From Fomitopsis serialis (lineage: Eukaryota > Basidiomycota > Agaricomycetes > Polyporales > Fomitopsidaceae): a DNA stretch of 64,000 nucleotides. The translations under genes were made by a program, and so were the position numbers. This document shows positions 47,539 to 59,300 of this stretch, one piece after another. The stretch's first letter is position 1, and every line of letters starts with the position of its first letter. The stretch covers positions 186,001 through 250,000 of the forward strand of contig NW_025954972.1 of NCBI RefSeq assembly GCF_022376445.1. The letters run 5' to 3'. The notes under the pieces are model-generated. The model was given only the letters and a program-made list of their open reading frames with translations, ran no database searches and was not told the DNA's origin.

Positions 47539-48160
47539 GCGATGTGAAAACTGCTTCGTACCCTCGTCAATGTGTCCGCTTGTCGCCGTCATTCAGTAGC
47601 CTTTTAGGCTTGCCCTTCAGCTCCAGGTCTCCGTACGCGGTCGCGAAGCGGCCGGTGTCGTGGATGTACCTGACCAATGGCTTCAGGGTAGTGGGAGAGT
47701 TGAGGAGGCCCATAATCGTGTTGAACGAACGTCGGCGTCGGGCGGGAACGAGCAGGTAGCGTCAAAGAGCGACGGGGTATCTCGATAGAACGTGTGCGGT
47801 TTGTCTCGTCCTCGGGACGGGGAGGCAAACGCGCGAGGGTACATACATGCGAAACTCGGACTAATATAGCTAATTCTTATCTAAATAAGGCACGAACCGG
47901 GTACAGTCATATCGCGCCGCAGCGCGGCGCGTCGGCGAGCCGGGAATTGGGTATGCGCTCGCCCGGTTGTTCCAACAAATCGAATGCGCAGCTGGTCCTA
48001 CGTCTGCGCGTGAGGCAGTGTCTCGATTCGTTATGGGCCGGACACTCCATCAGGAAGTATACCGTCTCGCGCGTGGTCTCGCAAGACGGGCATACGGAGT
48101 GTCCGCTTTCTGGGTTCTGAACGGATATCGCTGCAGCAGGTCAAGCCATGTTCCGAGTCT
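47539..48160 (-). mobile_element. Carboxy-terminal remnant of a non-LTR-type retroelement
   Basis: On the minus strand, HSVCPSCETTRETVYFLMEC then PAHNESRHCL (48,110-48,020) has the C-x2-C ... C-P-A pattern. That is the terminal cysteine/histidine motif after the RNase H region of fungal non-LTR reverse transcriptases, with Tyr in place of the usual His. About 270 bases on, a second in-order piece reads NTIMGLLNSPTTLKPLVRYI then HDTGRFATAYGDLELKGKPK and ends in a stop at 47,539, typical of the extreme carboxy end. A stop (VAL then TGA) and a frame change separate the pieces. The reverse transcriptase core is not in the window. Confidence 0.5.
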
Positions 48161-48277
48161 CGCTTTGTATTCGTTGGTCTACATACTCTACAGACCACCA
48201 CCGGCCGACACCCACTGCCTGTGTGAGTATGCTGTGCGTTGATTGTCTCTCCGACCCCGCAGACATTGATGCACCGA

Positions 48278-49609
48278 TTACTGAGCCTCCCAGACACAGA
48301 TGCCGTTGGCACAACTAGGGCTACTACTCCCGCACGCGACTATGGTTCTATCCATCGTCTTGTCGTCAAAGACCTGAAAGCTGGATGTTCAAGTTGGAAA
48401 AGGACATTGAAGATAGATTGTACACACATCAAGTGCCTGAATGACGTCCCAGCCTGATACAGTCAACACCCGTGGTCCATGAGAAGCACACGGACGGAGC
48501 ATACCTTCGTGATACAGTGTTTGGAAGTGCTCCCCTTGCTCGCCGTCAATGAATCTCACTTTACCGCCATAATCTCCATGGAATAACATTGCACCACCAA
48601 CAGCGTATTTAATGGGGAGGGAAACAAGCCAATCAGGCTTATCCTCGATATTCACATGGATACCATGAGAATGTGAGGGTAACTCGTACACTTGGAAGCC
48701 CTTGACTATGTTCGAGATGGCTAGGTTACTCCCTGTAGGAGAAACAACGCATGTTCCACTGACGCACTATCAGGTAAACGAAGAGATGTGTGATGGGTTT
48801 GACAACGCACCACAGCGGAGTATGTATGACCCATAGAACCTGGGACGAGCCTTTCTCGTAATGGTGGCAGCTGGAGGAAGGCCGCAAATCAGCAAGGAGC
48901 CAAGGAATCCGCAACGAATCAGCGCACGCACTGTATACCATGATACAGGTAGGCAATGACAAGGTTGTTCTGAGGTTGCATGTCCTTGTGTAGCCATTGA
49001 ACCGAGGTCACAAGTGGCTCCTCGTCGCCATTGTAAGCGCTTGCGCGAGGCGGTCGGAAAGTTTCGCCGCGTCCCCACCCTTGACAATCTCATTAGTATG
49101 TGCAATAATGTGTGGTCGTTCAGCGCTCAGCACCTACCTGCGTCTTCCCAGGGCCAAGCTTTGACTAAGTCGTGCGCTGCCGAAGCTAGGATACATGGCG
49201 CAGGACTGATTCCATCCTGCATAGGGGCCTGATTAACGGCCAAACATTCGATGGGTTTTCGGTGCCCTTCGAATCCTGAGACTGTCACAGAAGACTGGCA
49301 GCATTGTCTTTAGTCACCGACAGCAGTAGATCCTGGCCGACTTACGACGTCAACGGTAACCGTGAGCAATGTACCGTCCGCCGTGCCAGAGACGAACACG
49401 TCCGGGGCCCCCGTCCAAGCCAGCGACAGGACAGCGGACTTCGTGACTATGCGGTGCAGCACTAGTCCAGAATCCAGAGAGCAGATCACAATACGACAGT
49501 CCGAGCTACAGCTAACGAGGTACTTGCCATTGGGGCTGATCGCGATGGAGTTAATGGCATCGTTATGTAGGTCAGTCACCTGCCACTTGGGTGTGAATTC
49601 GGACGACAT
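48278..49609 (-). CDS. WD40 repeat protein
   Basis: The start is ATG at 49609 (MSSEFTPKWQVTDLHNDAIN). The first repeats read SIAISPNGKYLVSCSSDCRI and VLSLAWTGAPDVFVSGTADG. After a GTAAGT intron the frame continues GFEGHRKPIECLAVNQAPM and CILASAAHDLVKAWPWEDA, then SAYNGDEEPLVTSVQWLHKD. After a long region with an unresolved exon (48.77-48.87 kb) it reads ISNIVKGFQVYELPSHSH, SLPIKYAVGGAMLFHGDYGG, KVRFIDGEQGEHFQTLYHEG and DVIQALD. In phase, VFDDKTMDRTIVACGSSSP follows, ending ICVWEAQ at 48278. This is a familiar agaricomycete WD40 family that works as a binding scaffold; its partner is unknown. The usual hydrophobic tail of some relatives is absent. Confidence 0.68.
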
Positions 49610-49741
49610 TTTCTCCTGGCAACTCGCACAAAGCTCAGACGCAACAAAATGGCGGCGTCGCACAGCAGTATCAGTGGCGTGGACGTACTGGGGTACGAAG
49701 GGACTTGGAGTGTAAGAAAAACTAGTTTCGCCGCCGGAAGA

Positions 49742-49925
49742 GTGAGGAGATGCCGAGAAGCACGAAGGCGCGGGTTCGAGTCGCTGTGGGAGGTCGGACG
49801 GAGGGAAAGAATTATTGAGGGGAAGGACTGTAATGATATTGTATATTGCATACCTGCCTGCACCTTGCCTGTACCGCAGCGAAACCAGGTTTGCGAGTGT
49901 TTGGATGGGGCTAGCAGACGGAAAG
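49742..49925 (+). repeat. Short interspersed repeat, copy 1
   Basis: This matches 52211-52384 at roughly 85 percent by eye over about 180 bases. It carries GTGAGGAGATGCCGAGAAGC at one end, TTGTATATTG in the middle, and ACCAGGTTTGCGAGTGTTTG then GCTAGCAGACGG at the other. GGGTTCGAGTCG inside it resembles a pol III B box. No A box or tail was clear, so SINE status is a guess. Confidence 0.6.
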
Positions 49926-50547
49926 TTAAAAAAGCGACGGTCGGAGGTCGGAGGAGCCGCTTCGATGCTATAATATTTAAGTTACAACTTCAACTTGTGG
50001 CTCGACGCAGCGCGGCGCCGGCCTGCAACCTGCGCTGCATGATCTACCAGCTTCATGCGATTCATGAGCTCGACATGCACCAGGCTGCAAGAAGGATCTC
50101 TCTCTATAACATACATCTGGCAATTCACTCGTCGCTTTGTATCTGCCCCTCGTCTGCACTCTACTAGCTGTAGCTACGACCTCAAGCCGGTTATGCACTG
50201 TCGCGCCCTCGACCGTGAACACCTTTTCGAATACCTGCAGCAGCTACTGATATGACTGCAGGGAGTATGAGCTGCAAAGGTGAGCATTTATCGACCCTAA
50301 GCCCCTTTAAAAAGACCTATACGTCCCCTTTCTCCGACAAGCACTTTGTCGACGAACGCCACGCCAACATGCACAGTCTCTTCCAACGGCAGTTCTGCGT
50401 TGATGTCCGCGTTGGGATCGGCCCGGGTGATTGCATTCGCAGACTGCTCAAGGCGAATGTGTGCTGCTGTTGAGCTGGTGCCGCCGCTGCCTGATGCCTC
50501 CTCCCTACACCGATGCGCAGATCCTAGCTTAACCGAACTCTGAACAG
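49926..50547. other. Intergenic region, nothing recognised
   Basis: Short frames on both strands overlap without motifs or splice support. Confidence 0.35.
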
Positions 50548-51470
50548 ATGCCTGCTGTTCTTGCACATGAGCAGCCTCTCAAGATCTCAAGGCCACCCTG
50601 CCGCGCTCGTCAATGCTTCGCCGCGAAGAACACCGGCCTGCGCTTCTCCACCCACCTGCGCTTCTCCACACCCGCTTCGCCCATGCTTGTCCACTCACCT
50701 GCGCTCGTACACCCGCCTGCACCTCTCCACACCCACTTCGTCGCAAAGGCCACCCGCCCGCGTCCCACCACTCGCCCTCGCTTGTCCACACCCAGTGAAC
50801 GTCGCCCGCCTGCGCTCGTCCACCCTTGCGCTCGTCCACCCTTGCACTCGTCCACCCTTGCACTCGTCCACCCTTGCACTCGTCCACCCTTGCACTCGTC
50901 AAGCCGCCCGACCGTCCCGCGCTCGTCTATCGTCTGCACCTCTCCACATCCAACGCTTGTCCATCTTCTCACGCTTGTCCATCGGCCAACGCTTGTCCGC
51001 CTGCATCTCGCAAAGGCTACCCGCCCGCGCTCGTCAATCCGCCCGCATCCGCCCACTCGCCCGTGCTTGTCTATACCCACTTTGCTGCGAAAGATTCCCG
51101 TCCACGTTTCTACGCCCTCGTGCGCCTCTCCGCAGCCACTTCGTTTCGAAGGCCACCCGTGCCCGTCAAACCACCCGAGCTCGTCAACCTGCCCGAGCTC
51201 GTCCACTCACCATATACCCGCCGCATCAACCATCCTCTCCCGCCTGGGGCCGTCCTCCTCGCTCCCGTCTACCCGCCCCAACCTGGTGCCGTTGCCGCCG
51301 AGGAGCTGGACGCCCACGGGCTCGACGCGTTCGGTGCCTGCGACGACCTCGGTGCGGCGAAGGGAAGTTTCTTTGGTGAAGCCCGGCGCCGAACGGCGGC
51401 TGCTTGTTCCGAATGTGAAGATGACGCGGTCGCCATCGACGACGATGGGCATCATGGCAGGCGCGGGGAG
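50548..51470 (+). repeat. Pyrimidine-rich low-complexity tract with 16-base minisatellite
   Basis: A CCGC/CTCGTCCAC-rich tract. At 50814-50905 a 16-base unit (CTCGTCCACCCTTGCA) is repeated about six times. All three plus frames and two minus frames stay open for 60-320 codons because stop codons are rare in this composition. No single frame has credible residue usage, so I do not call a gene. Confidence 0.75.
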
Positions 51471-51529
51471 TAGCTGCGGCTGCTATGCATACGGCCGCAA
51501 GCCTAGCCCTCTCAGCCGATAGAATTGCG

Positions 51530-51800
51530 ATGCCAGTATGGAAACCACGGACAGTCTCGAGACCGAGGCTGATCTGACGATGCGGCCTTCGTCGAGAAGC
51601 CCGACAAAGATGGCGACTGGTGGGGGTCTTTTGTTATTCCTTATGCTACGGTCGCTGACGAAAGGCTTGAAGGGGACTCTTGGAGCTATTCTGACGACAC
51701 TACGATGTTCCCCCATTCTCTGCATCCCGAAGGAGAAGCACGTCGAGCGCAAGATCATCGACGGGAAGGAGCAGGGCGTTGAGGTCGAGGTTCATCCTTT
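51530..51800 (+). pseudogene. Unassigned frameshifted gene fragment
   Basis: One plus frame reads DDAAFVEKPDKDGDWWGSFV, then IPYATVADERLEGDSWSYSD and DTTMFP. A second takes over with IPKEKHVERKIIDGKEQGVE and VEVHPFPW. The two halves look like one globular protein split by a frame slip at about 51,700. I cannot name the family. It lies between two pyrimidine-rich tracts. Confidence 0.35.
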
Positions 51801-52010
51801 TCCTTGGCAAGGACGTCCGCTAGGGTCGTCGCTCCCCTTCTTGCCTCATCACATCGCATCTCATTCCGACTCTTCTGCATCACGACTCACGCGCGTTCAC
51901 CATACCCCTGCACGCTGCTACCTCCCCACGACATACCTGACGACGCTCACAGCGCCGCTGACTTATTCCTCAGTATTCACCTGCTGCTCTCCTCGCTGTC
52001 AACGCACATG

Positions 52011-52050
52011 CATCCTCTCGCACACGCATCCTCTCGCACACGCATCCTCT
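52011..52050 (+). repeat. 16-base minisatellite
   Basis: The unit CATCCTCTCGCACACG is repeated about two and a half times. It has the same period and a similar CTCTCG core as the arrays at 50.8 and 61.9 kb. Confidence 0.8.
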
Positions 52051-52210
52051 CATCCCGCACCACCGCCGTCTCCGTCGCTGGACTATCGTCCGGGCAGCAA
52101 GCACCACACAAAGCGGCACTCCATGTACTGCTCGCCCGGCACCGCGAGCAGCCCGGACCTCGCGATCCTGCAACGTTGAGCGAAGGCCCGGGGCTCTGCA
52201 CCCAGCAACA

Positions 52211-52384
52211 GTGAGGGGATGCCGAGAAGCGCGAAGGCGCGGGCTCGGGTCGCTGTGATAGGTACGGAGGGCAAGAAATAATGAGGTGAAGGGCTGTAAT
52301 TATATTGTATATTGTATACCTGCACCTTGCCTGTACCGCAGCGGAACCAGGTTTGCGAGTGTTTGGATGGGCGCTAGCAGACGG
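52211..52384 (+). repeat. Short interspersed repeat, copy 2
   Basis: Partner of 49742-49925. The B-box-like core here reads GGCTCGGGTCG. Its last 30 or so bases are also the first bases of the 1.9 kb duplication (from 52353), so the large duplication broke inside this repeat. Confidence 0.6.
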
Positions 52385-54232
52385 AAAGCGACGGTCGAAG
52401 GACGGTCGTGGACGGTCGATCCGACGTTCAACGTTCAACTTTCGACGTCAAGTACAACGCTCAGCGCTGCAAAGCCTCAGCACTCAACGTCTTGAACATC
52501 GACTCACAGTGAGTTGACTGTGCGCATCGTCGCCTGGTGAAGTGACTAACTGATTAGGTGCGTAGCTCTACGGTTCCCTGAACATGCTCGGCACCGTCTA
52601 CCCGTAGATCGACCATCCGTTGGTGGACAGAAGCTGGTGGGCTCCCGCTAACCCCGCCTGTGCACGAACAATTTGCTGACATCGAACGCAGAGAACGTCA
52701 GCTTCTCGTACGACGGCCGGAACCAGAGGAAGGCGACCCCGGGTCTTCGACTTCCCCTGTTTTGTCTTCCAGCCTCGCTCCCTTGTCATCCTTCTACTGG
52801 TCTCGCGTGTAGCGTACCTCGTCGTCGGCGACTGAGCTTCGCCGAAACCCCGGATTCAGACTTCCGTCGTGCCAGTAAGCGGCAGGGGACCGACAGCCAG
52901 AGCTCGCCTGCTTCCATTCACTGGACGCTCTCTCCCTCTGAAGCCACATCCTTAGGCCTTATCCTTCGTCCTCGAACCCACCGCGCGCCATCAGACTCCC
53001 AGAGTTCGGCCAATAGTCGGCTGTGTATGTTCAAAGCCTTGTATGATGTTGGCCCCACGACTAACGCGCACTGTCTAGGTACCTCATCAGCCAACAGAAA
53101 AACGTAGCTAGAGGCAAGCAAGGTCACCGAGCCCGGCAGCACCCTGTTAAATGTCGCTAAGGGCTCGATCGTCGCGCTCGCCGGTCAACTGTGCGCCCTC
53201 TGCCCTACCGTCTCTACGACCTGAAGGAGGGACGCACCCATTTCCGTATGAAGTCCGTGTCGTGGACGTACGCTTCAAAGCCTATCGAGCGTGGTCAGTG
53301 CGTATTCCGTACATACGAGTCATTGTTGACCTATGCGCTTCGGGTAGAGTGATCCCTGCCACCACCCCGACGCCAGTGTCCTTTGATGCCCAATCGATCT
53401 GGGACCAGTACGTCGGCAAACACGACGAAAGACATCAGCACCAGGACGGTCCACTACCCACTACCCATTCAGGCGAGTACGCCCGTGCATTCATGCGACC
53501 CGCTCGCGAGACACGTACCTCTAAGAACGCACGGCCGACAGCGGTTACGGACGCACCTCAATTGACGGCTAGGATGCCCGAGACGTGGCTCAGCCGAGCT
53601 TGCGCAAGGCTGTCAAGGTCGTCCCCCAGGATAGTGTCGTTTTCAGCGCGAGCATCGCCTACAACGTCAGGTACGGTCTTCTTGGCTGCTCTCTACTCCA
53701 GGTGCCGATGCTGATGATGGCATAGTTATAGCAAGCCCGGTGCGGTCACGAAGGCCGCACGTATGCCCGAGCGGATCACGAGCTTCCTAGACGGTTACAG
53801 CAGGATGGGCGAGCGTGGCGTGGGGCTGAGCGGGAGAGAGGCAGCATGTGGCGATCGCCGGGACGCTCCTTCCGTCCCCCGGCTGCTTGACGAACCTACT
53901 AGGTAAGGATGGCTGCGCTGCTGCTGTAGACCTTATCTCACGTTTCTGGTGTAGTGCGCTGGAAGCCGCGACGGAGAAGGACATCTAGAAGGCTCTGCAG
54001 CGCCTCTAGATCTCGGAGAGACGGTCGTCGGTGGCGATCACAGACAGCTTTCGGTGCGTATCTACCGACGGGTGCCTCGCCTTCACTCATGCCTTCCGAC
54101 ACCGCGAAGCGTAGTGTGGCTGGCCCAGCATCACCTCGGCCTTGGAACAGGCACGCATGGCGTCACTCCGCCGTGGCCCGCCCGCCTTCAAAGTGTTGCC
54201 AGATATGCATGCCAGTGCTACGCCCAAGGACC
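52353..54232 (+). repeat. Direct segmental duplication, copy 2 (1.88 kb)
   Basis: Partner of 17577-19456, same orientation, offset 34,776 bases, nearly identical. Here the block is preceded by the full short repeat, while copy 1 has only its last part, so this locus may be the older one. Beyond 54232 the sequence differs from that after copy 1. Confidence 0.93.
52571..54046 (+). pseudogene. ATM1: ATM1-type ABC transporter pseudogene, copy 2
   Basis: Same broken reading frames, retained introns, TAG after LGTVYP and missing Walker A as the copy at 17.8-19.3 kb. The signature region (GERGVGLSG) and LLDEPT are at 53.80-53.90 kb. All visible lesions are shared, so decay came before the duplication. 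Only a few silent-looking substitutions separate the copies. Confidence 0.8.
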
Positions 54233-56310
54233 TTCTGTCGTACCTCTGACCTCAGTCCTTCGCTATCGAGCATTTGGCGCATTCGGCACGGTGCCGCACG
54301 CTTCATCCTATGCTGTAGTATGCACCCACTGTCAGCGCTTCAGCTATGGTCGCTAGCGGCCCGTCTTTTGCGCCTTCGCTAGTTCGTGGTCTTGCCGGTG
54401 TATATGCTCCCATTCGCACGCCCACTCATCCATTGTGCGCCTTCTATGCCACGCCAACGAATGTTTCCGCCCCTACTTCCTCACAGTTCGGTACCGCTGT
54501 ATTCGTCTAGATCTCGGCGTCGCACATCATGGGGTTGTACATCGTTCCGGGGAAGGGTAGCCAGAAGCCCTAGGTGGATGGGCTCGGTTTGCTTGACAAC
54601 TCCAGTTCGCTGTTGCTGGACCCGCTGATAGTTCAAAGGCTTGTATCCCTCCCTGCGCATAGGAATCCCTGCCGCCTCCGGAGTCTCAGGCATCCGTGGC
54701 CGGGAGGCTAAGTCGTGCACAAGCTGATCTCACCCATTTCCAACTCAATTCGTCAGCGAGTCGCTGGCCCAATTTCTCCCGTGGACTAACCGCCATGAGC
54801 GTCCCCAGCAAGGTCTCTACGGCAGGGGATCCTTGCTGACAACTCCCTTCCCCGGCTCTCCTGTTGCAGCCGTAGACAGGTTCAAGATCATACCGGCGCA
54901 GCGACGATGCGCGCGGTCAGCTCATATTTACTCTCACCTGCCAGAGACGAGCTCGCTACGTCCCTCCGTCCCACGGTACGTCCAATTGGCCTCGGCATCC
55001 TGTTCTACTCCCAGCAGATGCCCCCTTACCATGCAGGGGGCACGAAGGTCTCGAGCAGACCCGTGGTCCTATCCGACTCCCCGACATGCTCCGAGCTTCA
55101 TCCACGAAGAGGTCCACCGATTTCGCGGTGCTCTAGCGATGAGTGGTGAGCATGCCGTTGCCGTCTTGGACTTTGGCACCCGCAAATTCAGCAGCGCTGG
55201 TGTTATCTTACCTGCCATGTACGGTCTTCCCATATACGCAGTATGCCCGATCAGGGAGCCGCCTTCATGACCCATACAGCCTACTTGTTGTCATCTTATC
55301 CCCGCAGAGTTGAGTGTAGTGTCTGGCCGAGCGCAGCGAGCGTTTGTCCATATCCAACGCATCTGGGTTGGCTCCTCGTCTTATGCTGATTCGATTTTCG
55401 AGCCAGCGTGGTGGGTTGGCCAACAGTGTGTACTTTGTATCCGAATGATTAGTGTGGTTGTCCTCGGTACATCTGCGTGACGAAGAGATCAAATGCAAGG
55501 AGCTGAGGGTCCTCCATTTTACGCTCGCGCGGCGCCTAACACGGTAAGACCTAGCCGGTCTGCACGCCTAGCGGCTCTTTCTCTGCGTTCGTCTTGGACA
55601 GCACCCCGCACTTATCTTCTCGCACGCTAGGTCGCCGCGAACTCAAAGGCAGTTAAGATCGAAGAAGACTGGCTGTAAAAATATCACACGTATTAGAATG
55701 CACGCACCGAAGACCAGATCCGGCATGGCTGCAGGGAGGAGGGGAGGAGGGGGGATCCATTTACCCACCGACCGACAGCCACAGGCGCCGTCGACGTCTT
55801 GAGGGAGATCTCGACGATGAGCTTCTTTCGATCAGCGTCGGACTTCTTCCGGTCACCCTTATGTAAGCGCTAAGCTTCTGCCGACCAAGACTGTCCAAGT
55901 CAATTTGGTCGTCCCCAGTGTCGATTTATCGATCTCTCCTCCTCCTCAGTGCTACTGGATCCACCCTCCTCCTCCTCTTCCTGGCAAAATTCTGAGATCC
56001 GAATGCTGTTATCTCCTTTCCCCGACGTACGTAAGCTTCTCTCGCCGCTGTAATACAATGATCAGCTCTCTCGTTTCTTCTTTAACACCGAGCAATAGAG
56101 GACAATGGTAACTATCACACGAGATGGTCATGACGCTTGTCGTTATGCAACACTCTGAACTCCTTGCTCTCGATTATGTCCACCGTTTTGCTCTTGATCC
56201 GTGAGCGTCAAAAGACAATGGCTGTCACCACGCGCTGCCTTGTTTTGGTGGTGTCGTATATATACGCAGGTGCGCCCAGCACTCCGTGTCACAGAGAACG
56301 TAGGCAAACG
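54233..56310. other. Region without a supported gene
   Basis: A plus frame at 54,833-55,270 (ending GVILPAMYGLPIYAVCPIRE) and a minus frame at 55,265-55,498 are open but have no splice or motif support. A GGAGG-rich run lies at about 55,735. The last few hundred bases should contain the promoter, and perhaps an upstream exon, of the next gene. Confidence 0.35.
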
Positions 56311-59300
56311 ATGGATGGGCAGGCACCATCTCTCGATGCGACTGGCTATCAATTCCGACCCGCAATACCCGGTCTCCCTCAAATCGAGTTCGGTCTCGGC
56401 ACCGATGTGTATGTCGCAGTCGAGCAACCTTCGCAATTGCAACGCGGTCATAAACGCACAGCAATTGACTTGCTTCATTCTGACCGACCGAAGGTTAGGG
56501 TCCTCAAAGACGGCCCTGCGTATTTGTTCGGTCGTATTCTCAAACTGGAGGAGAAGGTACACGCCGAGAGGCGACGCAAGGCGGAGTCAAGTCGCGATCA
56601 GTTGGTCCCAGTCCCAGGTACGTAGGCGGTACCTTGGTCGCGTAATTCTTTTGACAAATGCATATGTCTAGTGTTCCGTCATCATCATGTCGAGTGGCTG
56701 ATGTCTCGCACGCTACTTTGGTCCCAACAAAAGCAGTTGAAAAAGACAGATGTCCCCGCTGTAGCGACTTCGTCTCAAAGCGAGAATGAACATGCAGCCA
56801 TGGACGGGGCCACCGCGGTTTCCTATCCGGAGCCTGGGCATCACATTTCGGAGCGCCGCGACAGCCAGGATGAGATGGCTGAACACCTTGCGAGTCTCGG
56901 CGGTATGCTGGAAGATTGGGCCGACACCTACGATGAAGGCGCACTCTTAAGACCGAGTACCGGGCGATCCAATACGACTTCCGTTCATATCGGGGCGAAC
57001 GATGATACTATGACCGCTACGGTCGCCGAGGATGGCAACGAAAACACGGCGAACCTCCATGATACAAATGCTCATCCTCTAGGTGACGTCGAAACTCTGT
57101 TGCATGATGATGCGTGAGTGTCTCGCCTAGGTCATATATATTTACGCTTGCTAAGATTGTGGTTCTCCTTTCATCACGAAAATCGGACGTTGGCGAATGC
57201 AGACACGAGCTACAGGGCAGTGCTATGCATGGAAGCGACGCCGATCCCTCCCTCTCTAGGCATGCCGGTGGTAGCAGTCCGCCGTACTGTGTGTCTGAGG
57301 ATTTTGAATTCTACTCCGCCATCCCAAGTGCGAACAATCACACAGGTGGTGCGTCTGATGATGTCTCGCAACACAATCCCCCTATCCTCGACCGAGAAGA
57401 CGCCGGGGCTCATGCGGCTCATGAAGGCGTTCATGAAGGCCGGCTTCTACAGGGCTTCGCGATCTCATCCGAGGTGTCGGGCACGCAAGGTGGTCGTGGT
57501 GACGACTACAATGCGCCCCGTGGGCCCTCCCCCGCTCTTTCAGGGAGCCCGAGCGATGGCGGACTACTGCATCCTCAAAGTGCGGTCGACGACCTCGGCG
57601 GTGTGTCCGATACCCCGTGGCGCGAGTCCTCAGACCAGTCCCTAGCTCTCACCGACCGTGAATACTTCTGGGATAGCACCATGTATGGTGATCTGGGTCT
57701 ACAAGACTCTGTGTCACCTGACGAGCTGGGCGCGCAAAACCCTAGTTCTACCATCTCCGGTGACATGTCCCATGAGCCTCTCGCCGTTACACCACGGAGT
57801 GCGAACGATGAATCGCTGTATGCGAGCCATGACGAACCACCTGATGGCGACGTCGTTGAATCCTCCACTCCTGCTTGGAGAATGCATGGTCACATTGGCA
57901 GTGTATCCGACAATGTCTTGCGGCCCGAGCCCTCAAACCTCGATCAAGCCATTGAAGGCTCCTGGGAGAGGTCCATGCGTGGAGACCCAATCCCACAGAA
58001 CTCTACGTTTGCAGCTAAGGAGTCCGGCGCACAAGACGACCCCCACGTGCCCCATGTACATGAGCTCTCCACGGTATCAAGCAGCTCGAGCGATGGCACA
58101 CCATCATACTTCCAAAGTGCGGCCGACGATCGTGGTGACGCTCCTGAATCCCCGCGGCTTACGCCTCTAAACCCGATCCTACCTATCGCCGACTATGAAG
58201 ACGTCTGGGGTAGTGCTGCGCGCAGAGATCCGTTTCTGGAGGGCCCTGCGACGGCATCTGATCAACCTGGCATGCAAGGCTCTAGCTCAAGCGTCTTCGA
58301 TAGTCCATCCCTCGAGCCTTCTGCCACGACTCCCAGGAGCATAAGAGAAGCCGTACAGCTTTCCTCCGGTCTCAACGCATCCGAATCTTCCGCCGGCGCC
58401 TTGGGTGCGGACGAGCGTCCAAGTGGTGTGTCTGACGATACCTCTCGACTTGGGCCTCTCGACTCCGACCCAGTTCTCGGGGGCAATGAAGGGTGCTGGG
58501 GGGGTGTCAAGCATGGAGACCCGTATGCACAAAGCTCTGCGCATGCGTTTGTATTCGACGAGCCGCACGCACAAGGTCTCGGTTCCGACCAATTCGATGA
58601 TCCGGTCAGAGGGACCTTCCATGCTATACAAAGCAGCGCGCGCGATGACGGACCGTTGCACTCTCCAACCGTGACCGGCAATCCATGGCATACGCACCTA
58701 AATCCGCCGGCTGGCACGGGCTACGACGACTTCTGGGGGAGCACCATGCAAGGAGACCTGCCTCTGGAGGGCGCTGCACCAGTCTCTCACGATCTGGATG
58801 CACAAAGCTCTGTCCAAGCCGTCTTCGGTGACCGGCCCAATGACCCTTTCACTGGTTTCTCAGGAAGCACGAGCATTGGAGAGCCGCTGGACTCCCATGG
58901 CAATGTCGCCGAGCCCTCCGCCGCTGCCTGGAGCGCAGATAACCATATGGGAGGTACGTTCGATGGTTCCATGCGACATGCGTCCTTGACCGTCAACTCC
59001 GCTGTTACCGGCAATGAATGGGGGAACGCCACGAGTGGAGATTTACGTCCTGAGCACCCTGCAGTCGTCTCCGACATGGCTGGTATGCAGGGCTCGGTGA
59101 ATGGCTTGCTCGGTGACGGACTGTCTGCTGGGCGCGCGACCGCTGATCCAGTAATCTATCAGAACCTCGACGATGCCGTGATGGAGGATAGCTCAGCCTC
59201 GAATGCTTCCCCCCCCCGATCCTACCCGGCTCTCTACGATGGGCAGCACTCCTTTCATGGTGCTTCTGCTACCACACAATCGTCCCAGATGCATGAGGAT

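Noticed and set aside
49755..49780. GCGGGTTCGAGTCGC as part of a tRNA gene
   Set aside because: No cloverleaf can be formed around it by eye, and the second copy of the repeat has lost the match. A short repeat is the better reading.
50548..51522. A 324-codon open frame with HSSTLALVHP-like repeats
   Set aside because: The repeats come from the 16-base minisatellite, and all frames are open because the tract is poor in stop codons.
56137..56310. Upstream ATG at 56137 as the start of the large gene
   Set aside because: The added residues (LLSIMSTVLLLIRERQ, then VVSYIYAGAPST) look like intron-derived sequence with an acceptor-like CGCAG, so ATG 56311 is preferred, though an upstream exon stays possible.
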